The notes under the pieces are model-generated. The model was not told where the DNA came from, ran no database searches, and saw only the letters and a program-made list of their open reading frames with translations. Shown in pieces: positions 55,316 through 64,000 of a stretch of DNA of 64,000 nt. Position 1 is the first letter of the stretch. The number at the start of each line of letters is the position of its first letter. The stretch is from CBDCWO01 sp965223405. GTDB lineage: Bacteria > Bacteroidota > Bacteroidia > Chitinophagales > Saprospiraceae. The DNA lies in NCBI GenBank assembly GCA_965223405.1, contig CBDCWO010000004.1, positions 101,737 through 165,736 of the forward strand, written 5' to 3'. A program made the position numbers and the translations under genes.

Positions 55316-56272
55316 ATGAAGAAAATAGGAATTTTATTTGGACAGGAGAATTCATTTCCTCCGGCATTCGTAGATCGGGTGAATGAGAAAAATGAAGCTG
55401 GAATAATTGCCGAGTTTGTCAATGCTGATGAACTTTCACAGGGTAAGCCCTCTGGATATGCTGTTATTATTGACCGGATATCACAAGATGTCCCCTATTA
55501 CCGAAGTTATCTAAAAAATGCAGCTGCTTTAGGTACTGCAGTGATTAACAATCCTTTTTGGTGGAGTGCGGATGAAAAATTTTTGAATAATGTGATTTCC
55601 AAACAAATAGGTGTACCTGTACCTAAGACTGTGCTCCTTCCAAGTTTTGAAATGCCTGATGATACAGATCCCAATTCTTTCAGAAATTTGAAATTCCCCT
55701 TGGACTGGGATGCAATTTTTAATTATGTGGGTGGATTTCCAGCCTATTTGAAACCTCATTCCGGAGGAGGATGGAAATCTGTATACAAAGTTCATAACCG
55801 AGAAGAATTTTTTGAGGCTTACCATGAAACGGGTCAATTAGTGATGATGCTTCAAGAAAATATCGAATTTGATAGTTATTTTCGATGTTATTGTTTGGGT
55901 GCGAAGGAAGTTCATATTATGCCGTATGAACCCCGTAATCCACACCATCTCCGGTATATCGATAAATCACCTAATCAAGATGCCAATTTATTAGATATCA
56001 TTCACGAATATGTGATAAAATTAAATGTAGCATTGGGGTACGACTTTAATACTGCCGAATTTGCAGTGAAGAACGGGATCCCATATGCTATAGATTTTTG
56101 CAATCCTGCACCGGATGCAGAAATTACATCTGTAGGTGAAAAAAACTTTCAGTGGATCGTAGAAGCTGCAGCTAATTTGGCAATTCAAAGAGCAAAAATC
56201 CATAAGGAAGATAAAATGAATTTACGATGGGGTTCTTTTGTTCAACAATCTTTGAAGACCAGAGTAAAATAA
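55316..56272 (+). CDS. ATP-grasp ligase (RimK-like), first gene of an uncharacterised operon
   Basis: A cytosolic 318-residue protein expected to activate a carboxylate as acyl phosphate and join it to an amine or thiol. The pre-ATP-grasp domain spans ~1-95; the ATP-grasp core has FPAYLKPHSGGGWKSVY (K146 and a Gly-rich loop), a second ATP contact near VMMLQENIEFDSYFR, and the Mg-binding residues E248 (NTAEFAV), D260 and N263 (AIDFCNPAPD). The 36-bp gap to the amidotransferase gene and the shared strand indicate an operon. The substrates are unknown. Confidence 0.9.
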   Translation: MKKIGILFGQENSFPPAFVDRVNEKNEAGIIAEFVNADELSQGKPSGYAVIIDRISQDVPYYRSYLKNAAALGTAVINNPFWWSADEKFLNNVISKQIGVPVPKTVLLPSFEMPDDTDPNSFRNLKFPLDWDAIFNYVGGFPAYLKPHSGGGWKSVYKVHNREEFFEAYHETGQLVMMLQENIEFDSYFRCYCLGAKEVHIMPYEPRNPHHLRYIDKSPNQDANLLDIIHEYVIKLNVALGYDFNTAEFAVKNGIPYAIDFCNPAPDAEITSVGEKNFQWIVEAAANLAIQRAKIHKEDKMNLRWGSFVQQSLKTRVK

Positions 56273-56307
56273 TCAATTTTGTATTATTTGAGTGAGAATT
56301 CAATGAG

Positions 56308-57129
56308 ATGAAGACAAATATTAGAGTAGCCGTTTTGGACCTTTACAATGGTACTCCCAATATGGGTATGAAAAATATCACCAACATGGTGAGAAAGGTC
56401 CTTCCCGATGCAGAATTGGATATTTTTGATGTTCGTCAAAAAGGGGAATTACCAGGATTACACTATCCAATCTATATTTCTAGCGGAGGACCCGGAGATC
56501 CCCTTTTGAACGATGGTCCATGGTTTGATCGATACTTTGATTGGCTGGAAGATTTATTAAGTTTTAACCGGTATTCAAGCCAACCCAAATACGCTTTCTT
56601 TATTTGTCATTCCTTCCAGATGTTGTGTCACTATCTAGAGGTCGGAGTAGTCAGAAAACGAACAAAAAAATCTTTTGGGATTTATCCAGTAAGATTGCTG
56701 AGCAGAGGGTTTAAAGATGAAATTTTTAAAAATTTACCCAACCCATTTTATGCAGCAGATTTTAGGGAATTTCAAGTTTTTGGTCTGGAGCGTATTCCTC
56801 ATGAAAAATTTGATGTAAAAGTACTGGCACAGGAGATTTATGATCATCGCCATTTCAGGACTCATGCATTGATGGGCATACGGGTAGGTGAAACCATTTG
56901 GGGGACCCAATTTCATCCCGAAGCGGATCCTCAAGGAATGACAAATTATGCCATGAAAGAAGAATGGCGTAATCTTATTTCCAAGCAATACGGTGAAGAG
57001 CTGTATTGGGAAATGATAGGACATCTGGAAGATCCGGAAAAGATAAAATTTACTTTTGACACGGTTATTCCTGAATTTTTGAATCAAGCGGTTGCAAAAA
57101 CCGTGGATTACACGGTCTTAGTATCTTAA
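56308..57129 (+). CDS. Class I glutamine amidotransferase-like protein
   Basis: A 273-residue stand-alone GATase domain that would release ammonia from glutamine or hydrolyse a gamma-glutamyl bond. The oxyanion strand is YISSGGPGDPL, the nucleophile C100 lies in FFICHSFQM (instead of the usual G-x-C-x-G-x-Q), and H203 and E205 in TQFHPEADP. All three triad residues are present. It lies between two ATP-grasp-type genes, with gaps of 36 and 25 bp, suggesting that ammonia or a gamma-glutamyl intermediate passes between them. It may also act like a PuuD-type hydrolase. Confidence 0.88.
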   Translation: MKTNIRVAVLDLYNGTPNMGMKNITNMVRKVLPDAELDIFDVRQKGELPGLHYPIYISSGGPGDPLLNDGPWFDRYFDWLEDLLSFNRYSSQPKYAFFICHSFQMLCHYLEVGVVRKRTKKSFGIYPVRLLSRGFKDEIFKNLPNPFYAADFREFQVFGLERIPHEKFDVKVLAQEIYDHRHFRTHALMGIRVGETIWGTQFHPEADPQGMTNYAMKEEWRNLISKQYGEELYWEMIGHLEDPEKIKFTFDTVIPEFLNQAVAKTVDYTVLVS

Positions 57130-57154
57130 TAAGTAACTCCGCAAGCCTGGATTA

Positions 57155-58348
57155 ATGATAAAAGAAGCTCGCGACCAGTTTAATCGAGAATTTAGTGCCG
57201 CTAAGTACCAGGAAGTACTTGATATTATTCAAGCGGAATTTAACACCTTACCGCAATTCCGGGTAGCAGAATCGCCAGTCTTCATTTCCAGGGAGTTTGA
57301 AGAAAGATGTATTAAGGCAGGAGAGGAAATTGTAGACTTTCTAGTCTCGGATCAATTTGTCAAATTTGCTGAAAGAGGCCTGGAGCATCATGTAAATGTC
57401 CCAGGAGAAACCAAACACACCGCATTTATTCAAATGGATTTTGGGGTGTGTGAGGAAGATGGAAAAATAGTCCCAAAATTAATTGAGGTTCAGGGATTTC
57501 CATCACTTTATGCTTATCAGATATTTATCTCAAGTGCTTTTCGAAAAGTCTATCCATTTTTACAGGATTACCGGGATCTTTTCGGCAATTTCACCCGACA
57601 TTCGTACCTTGATATGGTAAGAAAAACCATTTTGGAAGATGAAAATCCCAAACAAGTAGTACTAATAGATTATAAACCCAAAAGTCAACATACTTTCGTC
57701 GACTTTTTGGCTACAGAAAAATTATTTGGGATTCCAATTGTATGTATTACAGAAGTTATTCGGGAGAGTAAAAAACTTTATTATATCGATCAGAATGGCA
57801 AAAAAATCAAGATTGTTAAAATTCTGAATCGGGTTATTTTTGATGAATTATTGACTAAAGACTTAAGCAGCTTGCAGTTTAGTTTGAGAGAAGAAGTCGA
57901 TGTGAAATGGGCAGGGCATCCCAACTGGTTTTTTAAAATTAGTAAATATCTTCTTCCTCATTTGAAAGGAACCTGGTTGCCCAAATCCTATTTTCTCGAT
58001 CAACTTTCAGAATATCCAGATGATTTGGAAAACTATATTCTTAAGCCTCTTTATTCCTATTCCGGAACTGGAATTGTATTTGATATAAGCAAAAAAGATC
58101 TGGATGAAGTGAAAGAACCTCATGATTTCATTTTGCAAGAAAAGGTAGAATACGCTCCGGTAATTAAGTCACCCAATGAGCCGGTAAAAGTAGAGGTAAG
58201 GTTTATGTATGTCTGGCCACCTGATTTTCAAAGACCCGTTTTAGTCAATAATGTGGCCAGAATGAGTAAAGGCAAGATGATAGGAGTGAAATACAATCGA
58301 GACAAGGATTGGGTAGGTGGTAGTTTATGCTTTTTTGAAAAAACCTAG
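57155..58348 (+). CDS. ATP-grasp-like protein, possibly circularly permuted
   Basis: A 397-residue cytosolic protein with no known name. A candidate Mg-binding strand lies early (PKLIEVQGFPS, E111), and the ATP-binding Lys and Gly-rich loop late (YILKPLYSYSGTGIVF, K297), followed by FILQEKVEYAPV and a basic end (VNNVARMSKGKMIGVKYN). This order is the reverse of a standard ATP-grasp and recalls the circularly permuted branch that includes glutathionylspermidine synthetase-type ligases. The assignment is by eye. It is the third gene of the operon, convergent with the fourth ligase gene at 58425. Confidence 0.7.
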   Translation: MIKEARDQFNREFSAAKYQEVLDIIQAEFNTLPQFRVAESPVFISREFEERCIKAGEEIVDFLVSDQFVKFAERGLEHHVNVPGETKHTAFIQMDFGVCEEDGKIVPKLIEVQGFPSLYAYQIFISSAFRKVYPFLQDYRDLFGNFTRHSYLDMVRKTILEDENPKQVVLIDYKPKSQHTFVDFLATEKLFGIPIVCITEVIRESKKLYYIDQNGKKIKIVKILNRVIFDELLTKDLSSLQFSLREEVDVKWAGHPNWFFKISKYLLPHLKGTWLPKSYFLDQLSEYPDDLENYILKPLYSYSGTGIVFDISKKDLDEVKEPHDFILQEKVEYAPVIKSPNEPVKVEVRFMYVWPPDFQRPVLVNNVARMSKGKMIGVKYNRDKDWVGGSLCFFEKT

Positions 58349-58424
58349 GTAGTATAATTAATTAGGTTCAGTTTAATTACGATGAGCAAATACATTTCTA
58401 AAATTTTATTGAAGAATACTATCA

Positions 58425-59636
58425 TCAATGTTCTGGTTTATCCTTAGCCGGTGCGAACGCATTATAATCGTTCGCGATAATTTCTGTGTACCTGCCAACT
58501 AACTCCATCAATTTTTCTTCGTCTTGATTACTAAGTACCATGCCGATATGATGCGGGCGATCTAATGTCCATAGGATACCTTGGTCGGTAAACGGGGTCA
58601 TATCGGGCACATAATCTTTGATCAACGAAATAATTATACAACTTGGAGTAAATTTTGTCTTAGGAGGTGAATATAATTCACTTTTAACAATTGAGGATTC
58701 CAGTTTAGCCCATTCTTTCCATAGATTAATACCAGTGCAAACTTCGATCATATCTGCTAAATGTGCACCTCCTACCCGTGATGAAGTCTCTATCAGGTAA
58801 AACTCGTTATCGTCTTTTGATTTGATCCATTCACTATGACTTGCACTGGCCTGCATTCCATATGCTTTCATAAGATCTTGCGTGATATCTCCTAAAACTT
58901 TCGCATCAGCAGACTTAGGATGGAGTGTCTTGGATCGAAACAAACCACCTTGATGTGCTATTTCAAAAGGTGTCTCCAAATACTTTGAAATGCACTTGAA
59001 TACAATTTGCCCCTGGTATGTCAAAGTGTCGACATGAAATACATCTCCTTCAAAAAACTGTTCTGCCAAATAGTTATATCGAATATCTCCCAATTCATGT
59101 ACTTTGTTCCAAAACTCTTCAGAATTGTAGACTTTTTGAATTCCCAGTGAAGAAGCTTCCGCTCGAGGTTTAATTAACCAAGGCCCTGGATACTCACGGA
59201 TAAATGTGTTTATAACATCATCATTAAAAAGGTGGGTAAATCCAGGAACTAAAATATTTTCACTTTGAGCTTTATATCGCATGGCCAGCTTGTCTCTGAA
59301 ATATCGATAGGTGGTCTGACCCATACCTGAAACTCTGAACTCTTCCCTTAAATATGCTGCCTTTTCCACGTCAAAATCATCCAAAGCGATTATGACATCT
59401 ACTACTTTTTTTCTAAAAAAATAGGCAAAACCTTTAGCCATATTCTCAAAATTATGATTCCCTTCTTCGTCCGCCTTTAAGTAATAGATTTCATCGATGG
59501 AATCATGAGGCCAATTCTCGTCTTTATGTCTCTCGTCAGTAAGCAGAACGACGTAGTTTCCTTGATTTTTACATTCTATAAGAAAATCTTCACCTTTAAA
59601 AAATGTGGCAATGCAAAAAAAAACCTTTTGTTCCAT
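58425..59636 (-). CDS. ATP-grasp ligase (BacD/carboxylate-amine ligase type)
   Basis: A cytosolic 403-residue ligase. The N-terminal domain (~1-115) is followed by an ATP-grasp core with RDKLAMRYKA, PWLIKPRAEASSLGIQKV (K156 and the Gly/Ser loop), LAEQFFEGDVFHVDTL and the metal-binding FYLIETSSRVGGAH (E283, R287), close to dipeptide and carboxylate-amine ligases. It begins 6 bp after the glgC stop and is the last gene of the glgA-glgC run, so it is made together with the glycogen-synthesis enzymes. The substrates are unknown. Confidence 0.9.
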   Translation of the reverse strand: MEQKVFFCIATFFKGEDFLIECKNQGNYVVLLTDERHKDENWPHDSIDEIYYLKADEEGNHNFENMAKGFAYFFRKKVVDVIIALDDFDVEKAAYLREEFRVSGMGQTTYRYFRDKLAMRYKAQSENILVPGFTHLFNDDVINTFIREYPGPWLIKPRAEASSLGIQKVYNSEEFWNKVHELGDIRYNYLAEQFFEGDVFHVDTLTYQGQIVFKCISKYLETPFEIAHQGGLFRSKTLHPKSADAKVLGDITQDLMKAYGMQASASHSEWIKSKDDNEFYLIETSSRVGGAHLADMIEVCTGINLWKEWAKLESSIVKSELYSPPKTKFTPSCIIISLIKDYVPDMTPFTDQGILWTLDRPHHIGMVLSNQDEEKLMELVGRYTEIIANDYNAFAPAKDKPEH

Positions 59637-59642
59637 TTGATA

Positions 59643-60926
59643 TTATTTTGGTTGGTACCCAATTACTGTGTTATCCGGAATTACTGCTTTTTTCTTCATC
59701 ACAATTATTCCGCTTTTTATCACATATTCATCGTTTTCACCATCCTCTAGGCTTTCATGGCCTACAATGGAAACGTTGTTGCCAATCCGGCAATTTTTAT
59801 CTACAATCGTATTTTCTATATAACAATTTTTTCCTATGCCTAGTGGTGTATTCATTGGATGGGTGACAATTTCTTCCAAGGATTCGAAGTAATCATTCCC
59901 CATAACAATGCTATTCTTGATAGTTGATCCCGGACCAATTCTGGATCTAATTCCAACAATTGATCTTTCGATATGGCTGGCGTGTATAATACATCCTTCA
60001 GCCAGCACGGCTTTATTAAATTGTGTGCCAAAAATTTTCGAAGGAGCCAGCATTCTTGGACGGGTGTAGATCATGTCCCGATTATCAAATAAGTTGAACT
60101 TTGGAATATCATCAGTTAGTTCGAGATTGGCATGGAAAAAGGATGGAATGTTTCCGATATCAGTCCAATAACCATCGTAAGAGTAGCTCGCTATATTATA
60201 TCCTGTCTTAATAGCGTCAGGGATAATTTCTTTGCCAAAATCTATGGCACTTTCATGGCTGTCAAATAATTTACTTAAGACAGAACGATTGAAAATATAG
60301 ATGCCCATGGATGCCAGGAAAACTTTGCCTTGATTTCTGAATTTTTCTTCGACGGAAGATTCCCATTTATCTAAAATATCAGAACCTGGTTTTTCCGTAA
60401 ACCTTTCCACAAATCCAAATGAATTGACCTTCATAATTCCAAATGACGTAGCTTCTTCTGCAACTACCGGAATGGTGGCAATAGTAATATCCGCACCCTG
60501 CGCAATATGGTATCTGGCCATCAGCTCAAAGTTCATTTGATATAATTGATCTCCGGATAATATCAAAATGTAATCAAAATCCTTATTGACTAAATGATGC
60601 ATTGATTGTCTAACTGCATCTGCAGTTCCCTGAAACCACTTATCACTGGTAGGAGTTTGTTCTGCAGCTAAGATGTCTACAAAACCGTGGGTAAAATGAT
60701 CGAATCGATAAGTGTTTTTTATATGCTTGTTTAAAGAAGCAGAATTGTATTGGGTAAGGACATACATTCTTTTTAGTCCGGAATTCAGACAATTGGATAT
60801 TGGAATATCAATTAGTCGATATTTACCTGCGATGGGTACTGCGGGCTTTGAGCGGTCTTTCGTCAATGGATTAAGTCGAGTTCCGGCTCCCCCTCCAAGA
60901 ATTAAGCTGATCATCTTTATTTTCAT
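59643..60926 (-). CDS. glgC: Glucose-1-phosphate adenylyltransferase
   Basis: Makes ADP-glucose, the committed step to glycogen. The 427 residues have the nucleotide-binding start LILGGGAGTRLNPLTKDRSK, then PAVPIAGKYRLIDIPISNC, the catalytic-domain elements DHFTHGFVDILAAEQ and FVERFTEKPGS (Lys of glucose-1-phosphate binding), SYDGYWTDIGN, and a C-terminal left-handed beta-helix (GPGSTIKNSIVMGNDYF, then IVDKNCRIGNNVSIVGHESL). Translation may begin at MKIKM or at the next Met. Gaps are 7 bp to glgA upstream and 6 bp to the ligase downstream. Confidence 0.97.
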   Translation of the reverse strand: MKIKMISLILGGGAGTRLNPLTKDRSKPAVPIAGKYRLIDIPISNCLNSGLKRMYVLTQYNSASLNKHIKNTYRFDHFTHGFVDILAAEQTPTSDKWFQGTADAVRQSMHHLVNKDFDYILILSGDQLYQMNFELMARYHIAQGADITIATIPVVAEEATSFGIMKVNSFGFVERFTEKPGSDILDKWESSVEEKFRNQGKVFLASMGIYIFNRSVLSKLFDSHESAIDFGKEIIPDAIKTGYNIASYSYDGYWTDIGNIPSFFHANLELTDDIPKFNLFDNRDMIYTRPRMLAPSKIFGTQFNKAVLAEGCIIHASHIERSIVGIRSRIGPGSTIKNSIVMGNDYFESLEEIVTHPMNTPLGIGKNCYIENTIVDKNCRIGNNVSIVGHESLEDGENDEYVIKSGIIVMKKKAVIPDNTVIGYQPK

Positions 60927-60933
60927 AATGCAC

Positions 60934-62355
60934 TTATTTTTTATACCATTGAATGTATTGCTTTGAAACTTCCTCCCAGGAATGATCTCTTAACATCCCT
61001 CTTTTGATTATTTCGTTTTTCAAATTGACATTGTTGACAAGTCTTACTGCTCTAGATAAAGCATGGGTAATATCCGGTACAGAAGTGTGATTAAAGCAAA
61101 TACCAACACCATTCTCATCACCAATATCAATAATGGTATCCTGTAATCCCCCTGTACGCCGAATTATGGGTATGGTTCCGTAGCGAAGTGCATAAAGTTG
61201 ATTTAAACCACAGGGTTCGATATGCGATGGCATAATTAAAAAATCAGAACCTGCATAAAGTTCATGACTTAATCGCTCATCGTAACCAATTATGCTTTTT
61301 ACCTGATAATCAAAATGATAGGAAAGATTTCGAAAACGGTTTTCATAGTAGGTGTCACCACTGCCCAATATGATAAAATGGATATCATTATGATGTCCCA
61401 AAAAAGCTTGAATGGCGTCTGGCAGTATATCCACACCTTTTTCATAAACCATTCTCCCAATAAATGTGATGATCGGCCATTTAGGGTTTAGATTAAACTT
61501 TTCTGCTAAATACTTTTTGTTATTTCTTTTGTAATGAGGTATGCTTTTCTTTAAGTGGTATGGAACAAAGGTATCGGTAGCCGGATTCCACAGTTCGGAA
61601 TCTATCCCGTTGACAATGCCCATCGACTTAAACGATTCTCCCCTTATAAGCGATTCCAGACCATCACTATTGGACATTAGCTCATTCAAGTAGGAGAACG
61701 AAACCGTGCCAAACTGCCAGCAACACTTAATCCCACAGGCCATAAAATGGATGGCATGATTCCAATCGAGCAAACTTCGTGCTTCTGCTAGAAAAGGGGG
61801 CAGAAGATACATCTTATCCCAACTGTACATCCCCTGATATCGTCCATTGTGAATAGTGAAATAAGTAGGTACATTTTTTAAAGTTTCAAACCAGGGACAA
61901 TATTTTACCATAAATGGAACTAATCCGGTGTGATGATCATGGCAATGTAGTATTTCAGGATGAATATCTGAATAAATGATCCACAACAATACAGCTTGTT
62001 GGAAACAAACCCATCTTTCAATCTCATCGCCATAAAAATGTCCGTTAGGATTGGCATATATTCCGGGACGATCGAATTTTCCAGGGATATCCGTCACATA
62101 CAACTCAATGTTTAAGTCGACGGAAATTATTTTCTGAATGGTAAATGGAATTCGCCAAATATGCATTTGAACTATTCCCTCAAATACAATTTCATAACTT
62201 GCATTCTGCAACCAATTAGTACCGTATTTAGGTATTATCGCTGCCGCAGGAAAGTTATTTTTTGTAAGATAGTGGGGTAATGCCCCTACAACATCGCCCA
62301 AACCTCCCGTCTTCGCGGCAGGGTAACATTCTGCACTGATATGTAACACCTTCAT
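60934..62355 (-). CDS. glgA: Glycogen synthase (GT5)
   Basis: Transfers glucose from ADP-glucose to the growing alpha-1,4-glucan. The 473 residues have the ADP-glucose-binding AKTGGLGDVVGALPHY (K15), the acceptor-side CHDHHTGLVPF, the linker VNGIDSELWNP, and the C-terminal FIGRMVYEKGVDIL and MPSHIEPCGLNQLYALRYG with RRTGGLQDT. It is first in the glgA-glgC-ligase run. Upstream is a 206-bp gap before the aminopeptidase end; no exact -7 element was picked out there. Confidence 0.97.
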   Translation of the reverse strand: MKVLHISAECYPAAKTGGLGDVVGALPHYLTKNNFPAAAIIPKYGTNWLQNASYEIVFEGIVQMHIWRIPFTIQKIISVDLNIELYVTDIPGKFDRPGIYANPNGHFYGDEIERWVCFQQAVLLWIIYSDIHPEILHCHDHHTGLVPFMVKYCPWFETLKNVPTYFTIHNGRYQGMYSWDKMYLLPPFLAEARSLLDWNHAIHFMACGIKCCWQFGTVSFSYLNELMSNSDGLESLIRGESFKSMGIVNGIDSELWNPATDTFVPYHLKKSIPHYKRNNKKYLAEKFNLNPKWPIITFIGRMVYEKGVDILPDAIQAFLGHHNDIHFIILGSGDTYYENRFRNLSYHFDYQVKSIIGYDERLSHELYAGSDFLIMPSHIEPCGLNQLYALRYGTIPIIRRTGGLQDTIIDIGDENGVGICFNHTSVPDITHALSRAVRLVNNVNLKNEIIKRGMLRDHSWEEVSKQYIQWYKK

Positions 62356-62561
62356 TCAGGCAAAATATAAAATTATTGTCACTATTACTTGTCATTAGAA
62401 TTATTTATAAAATAATTTTAGACAAATATGAATCACAGCGATGGGGCAAAGATTATTGGGGCAATTCAGACTTGAAAGATCTCATTGCTAGCCTCACCAA
62501 CGTGTGTCATTATTCAGATGAAAATAGAGAAAGAATTTCATCTCTTATCGCAAATGAAAAA

Positions 62562-64000
62562 TTATTCGGTGCTGTTTATCATCTCAATCAAAAAATGATA
62601 TAATAGTCGGATTCCATATCCGGTAGCGGATTTTTCCTTGGTGAAAGAAGTTTTTCCAAATACCATTCCTGCAACATCCAAATGAGCCCAGGGAACTTCA
62701 TTTTGCACAAATGATTCCAAAAATTTTGCGGCAACTATAGAGCCAGCTACAGGGCTTTGGCCCAGATTGCGGATATCTGCAATTTCAGATTTTAAGTGAT
62801 CAGCGTAACTACTCCACATAGGCATTGGCCAAATTCGTTCACCGCTTTTGGAAGCAGCTTTACGCAATATTCTTGAAACTTCTTTTGAATTCGAAAACAA
62901 GCCGGCGGCTTCGGTACCGATGGCCCGTATTATGCTACCTGTCAAAGTAGCCAAATCTAACACGATATCCAGCTTATATTTTGTGGTGATATAAGATAAG
63001 ACGTCGGCGAGTATCAATCTACCTTCAGCATCCGTATCAATAATTTCTATGGTTTTGCCGTTGTAGGCTTTTATAACATCACCAGGTTTTAAGCTATCTC
63101 CATCCACACAGTTCTCAGTACATGGGATTACAGAAATAATTGAGATTGGTAACTGTAGCTGGGCCGCTAACAAAGTAGTACAGATAGCTAATGCCGCGCC
63201 GCCCATGTCAGTTTTCATGTAGTGAAGATTTTGTGCTCCCTTAATTGAAATTCCGCCGGTATCAAAAGTTACACCCTTGCCAACCATCCCAACTCGCTTT
63301 GTTGCAGTAGGAGGACTATATTTCATAACGATTAACTTAGGTTCTATTGAACTGCCTTTATTAACACTGAGCAAAGCATTAAATTGAAGTGATTTCAATT
63401 TGGATTTTCCCATTATTTCACAATCCAAATTGTATTTCTTGCAATTTTTAAGAGCAAATTGAGCTAAATATTCTGGTGTAATAAAATTGGCGGGGCCGTT
63501 TATAAGGTTCCTGGTTTCATTAATCCACTTACCAATTTTCAATCCTATCGCTCCTTGATTGTTGATACGAGTGATATCCTTCTGCTCCTGGGAGAGTAAG
63601 ATAACCTGGAGACTGTCAATTGATATGACCTTGACCGGCTCACTTTTATATTCCGATTGAGCTGAGTTAACAATGGTAAGTGCTGTTACAAAATCTATAA
63701 AATATTCTTCCATCAACTCTGGCGATATAAAATGAACGGCAACTTCAGTATTAAGGGATATTTGTGTAATTGACTTACGTGTTTTATCGATTAACTCTTG
63801 CCGGGTGGTGAACCCTGTAAGTATTATTGGAATAATTTCATTGATATGACCTTTCGAAGTCTGTACAATAAATGATCTTTCTGAAATATCAGACCTACTT
63901 TCGATCCATTCTTTTGAGATACCCAAAGAATCAAATACAGGTGTTCGTGAGAGATCTCCCTCCATTCCGATCAGAAATACTTTTAAGTTGGCTTTGTGAA
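62562..64000 (-). CDS. pepA: Leucyl aminopeptidase (M17), 5' end outside the window
   Basis: A cytosolic exopeptidase dependent on two metal ions. About 479 residues are visible. The frame stays open upstream of the ATG at 63965 (it reads KANLKVFLIGMEGDL), so the true start lies beyond 64000. Key motifs are GKGVTFDTGGISIKG (metal Asp and catalytic Lys), YMKTDMGGAALAI, and the signature IDTDAEGRLILADVL with metal Asp and Glu and catalytic Arg. The C-terminus (KSATGYGIRLLYHFLIEM) is complete. It precedes glgA on the same strand, 206 bp away. Confidence 0.95.
   Translation of the reverse strand, partial: HKANLKVFLIGMEGDLSRTPVFDSLGISKEWIESRSDISERSFIVQTSKGHINEIIPIILTGFTTRQELIDKTRKSITQISLNTEVAVHFISPELMEEYFIDFVTALTIVNSAQSEYKSEPVKVISIDSLQVILLSQEQKDITRINNQGAIGLKIGKWINETRNLINGPANFITPEYLAQFALKNCKKYNLDCEIMGKSKLKSLQFNALLSVNKGSSIEPKLIVMKYSPPTATKRVGMVGKGVTFDTGGISIKGAQNLHYMKTDMGGAALAICTTLLAAQLQLPISIISVIPCTENCVDGDSLKPGDVIKAYNGKTIEIIDTDAEGRLILADVLSYITTKYKLDIVLDLATLTGSIIRAIGTEAAGLFSNSKEVSRILRKAASKSGERIWPMPMWSSYADHLKSEIADIRNLGQSPVAGSIVAAKFLESFVQNEVPWAHLDVAGMVFGKTSFTKEKSATGYGIRLLYHFLIEMINSTE

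Noticed and set aside
62376..62603. A 75-codon plus-strand frame starting with TTG between glgA and the aminopeptidase gene
   Set aside because: It has no ATG near its beginning, overlaps the 3' end of the aminopeptidase by 42 bp and is antisense to the glgA operon leader. The composition looks protein-like in the middle, so it is not impossible, but support is too weak.

Overview
The window reads as a chromosomal segment of a Bacteroidota bacterium, most likely from the Saprospiria/Chitinophagia side. The evidence is the AT-rich composition, several secreted proteins ending in type IX secretion (T9SS) C-terminal sorting domains, promoter -7 elements of the TAnnTTTG type, and typical family members (fasciclin lipoprotein, DUF2202 protein, S9 peptidase, sortilin-like BNR protein). 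Placement is inferred from gene content only; no rRNA is present.

Layout. 0.1-2.8 kb: a T9SS beta-helix protein with a frameshift behind its signal peptide. 3-7.3 kb: inorganic pyrophosphatase and an aminosugar cluster (nagB-like, SSS symporter, nagA). 7.7-8.9 kb: fasciclin lipoprotein, a two-way terminator and tRNA-Arg(UCU). 9-19 kb: small hypotheticals, a lipoprotein, an MFS permease coupled to DUF502, mutS, and an SGNH/PKD secreted protein. 19-28.7 kb: DEAD-box helicase, a CACACC/CACACT minisatellite, an APC permease fused to two USP domains, galT, eda-uxaA, a REP-associated transposase remnant with two REP-like palindromes, and a PAS/metallo-beta-lactamase pair. 28.7-36.8 kb is the accessory part: an intact IS1182-type element with terminal repeats and a 6-bp target duplication sits in the last codons of a T9SS gene that also carries a nonsense codon. 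Next to it are a relic copy of the DUF2202 leader, several TGAT-N4-ATCA boxes, an 18-bp palindrome, a three-gene envelope operon, the DUF2202 lipoprotein and an ECF sigma factor with a membrane partner. 36.8-50.3 kb: ModF-like double ATPase, a USP protein with a long helical tail, S9 peptidase plus sortilin-like protein, a six-hairpin glycosidase, a glycerophosphodiester phosphodiesterase and a sulfatase. 50.4-64 kb: ruvB, then the glycogen region, ending in a truncated leucyl aminopeptidase.

The most interesting system is at 52.0-62.4 kb. A stand-alone glycogen-binding protein, branching enzyme (overlapping an esterase), ADP-glucose pyrophosphorylase and glycogen synthase are interleaved with three ATP-grasp-type ligases and a class I glutamine amidotransferase. 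One ligase is the last gene of the tight glgA-glgC run; the other two flank the amidotransferase in a neighbouring operon. This looks like an uncharacterised amide-forming pathway wired into glycogen storage.

Other genes mostly support scavenging: galacturonate/KDPG breakdown, amino sugars, sulfated or phosphorylated polymers and peptides. Stress and regulation are represented by USP proteins, an ECF sigma unit and possible Crp/Fnr-type boxes.
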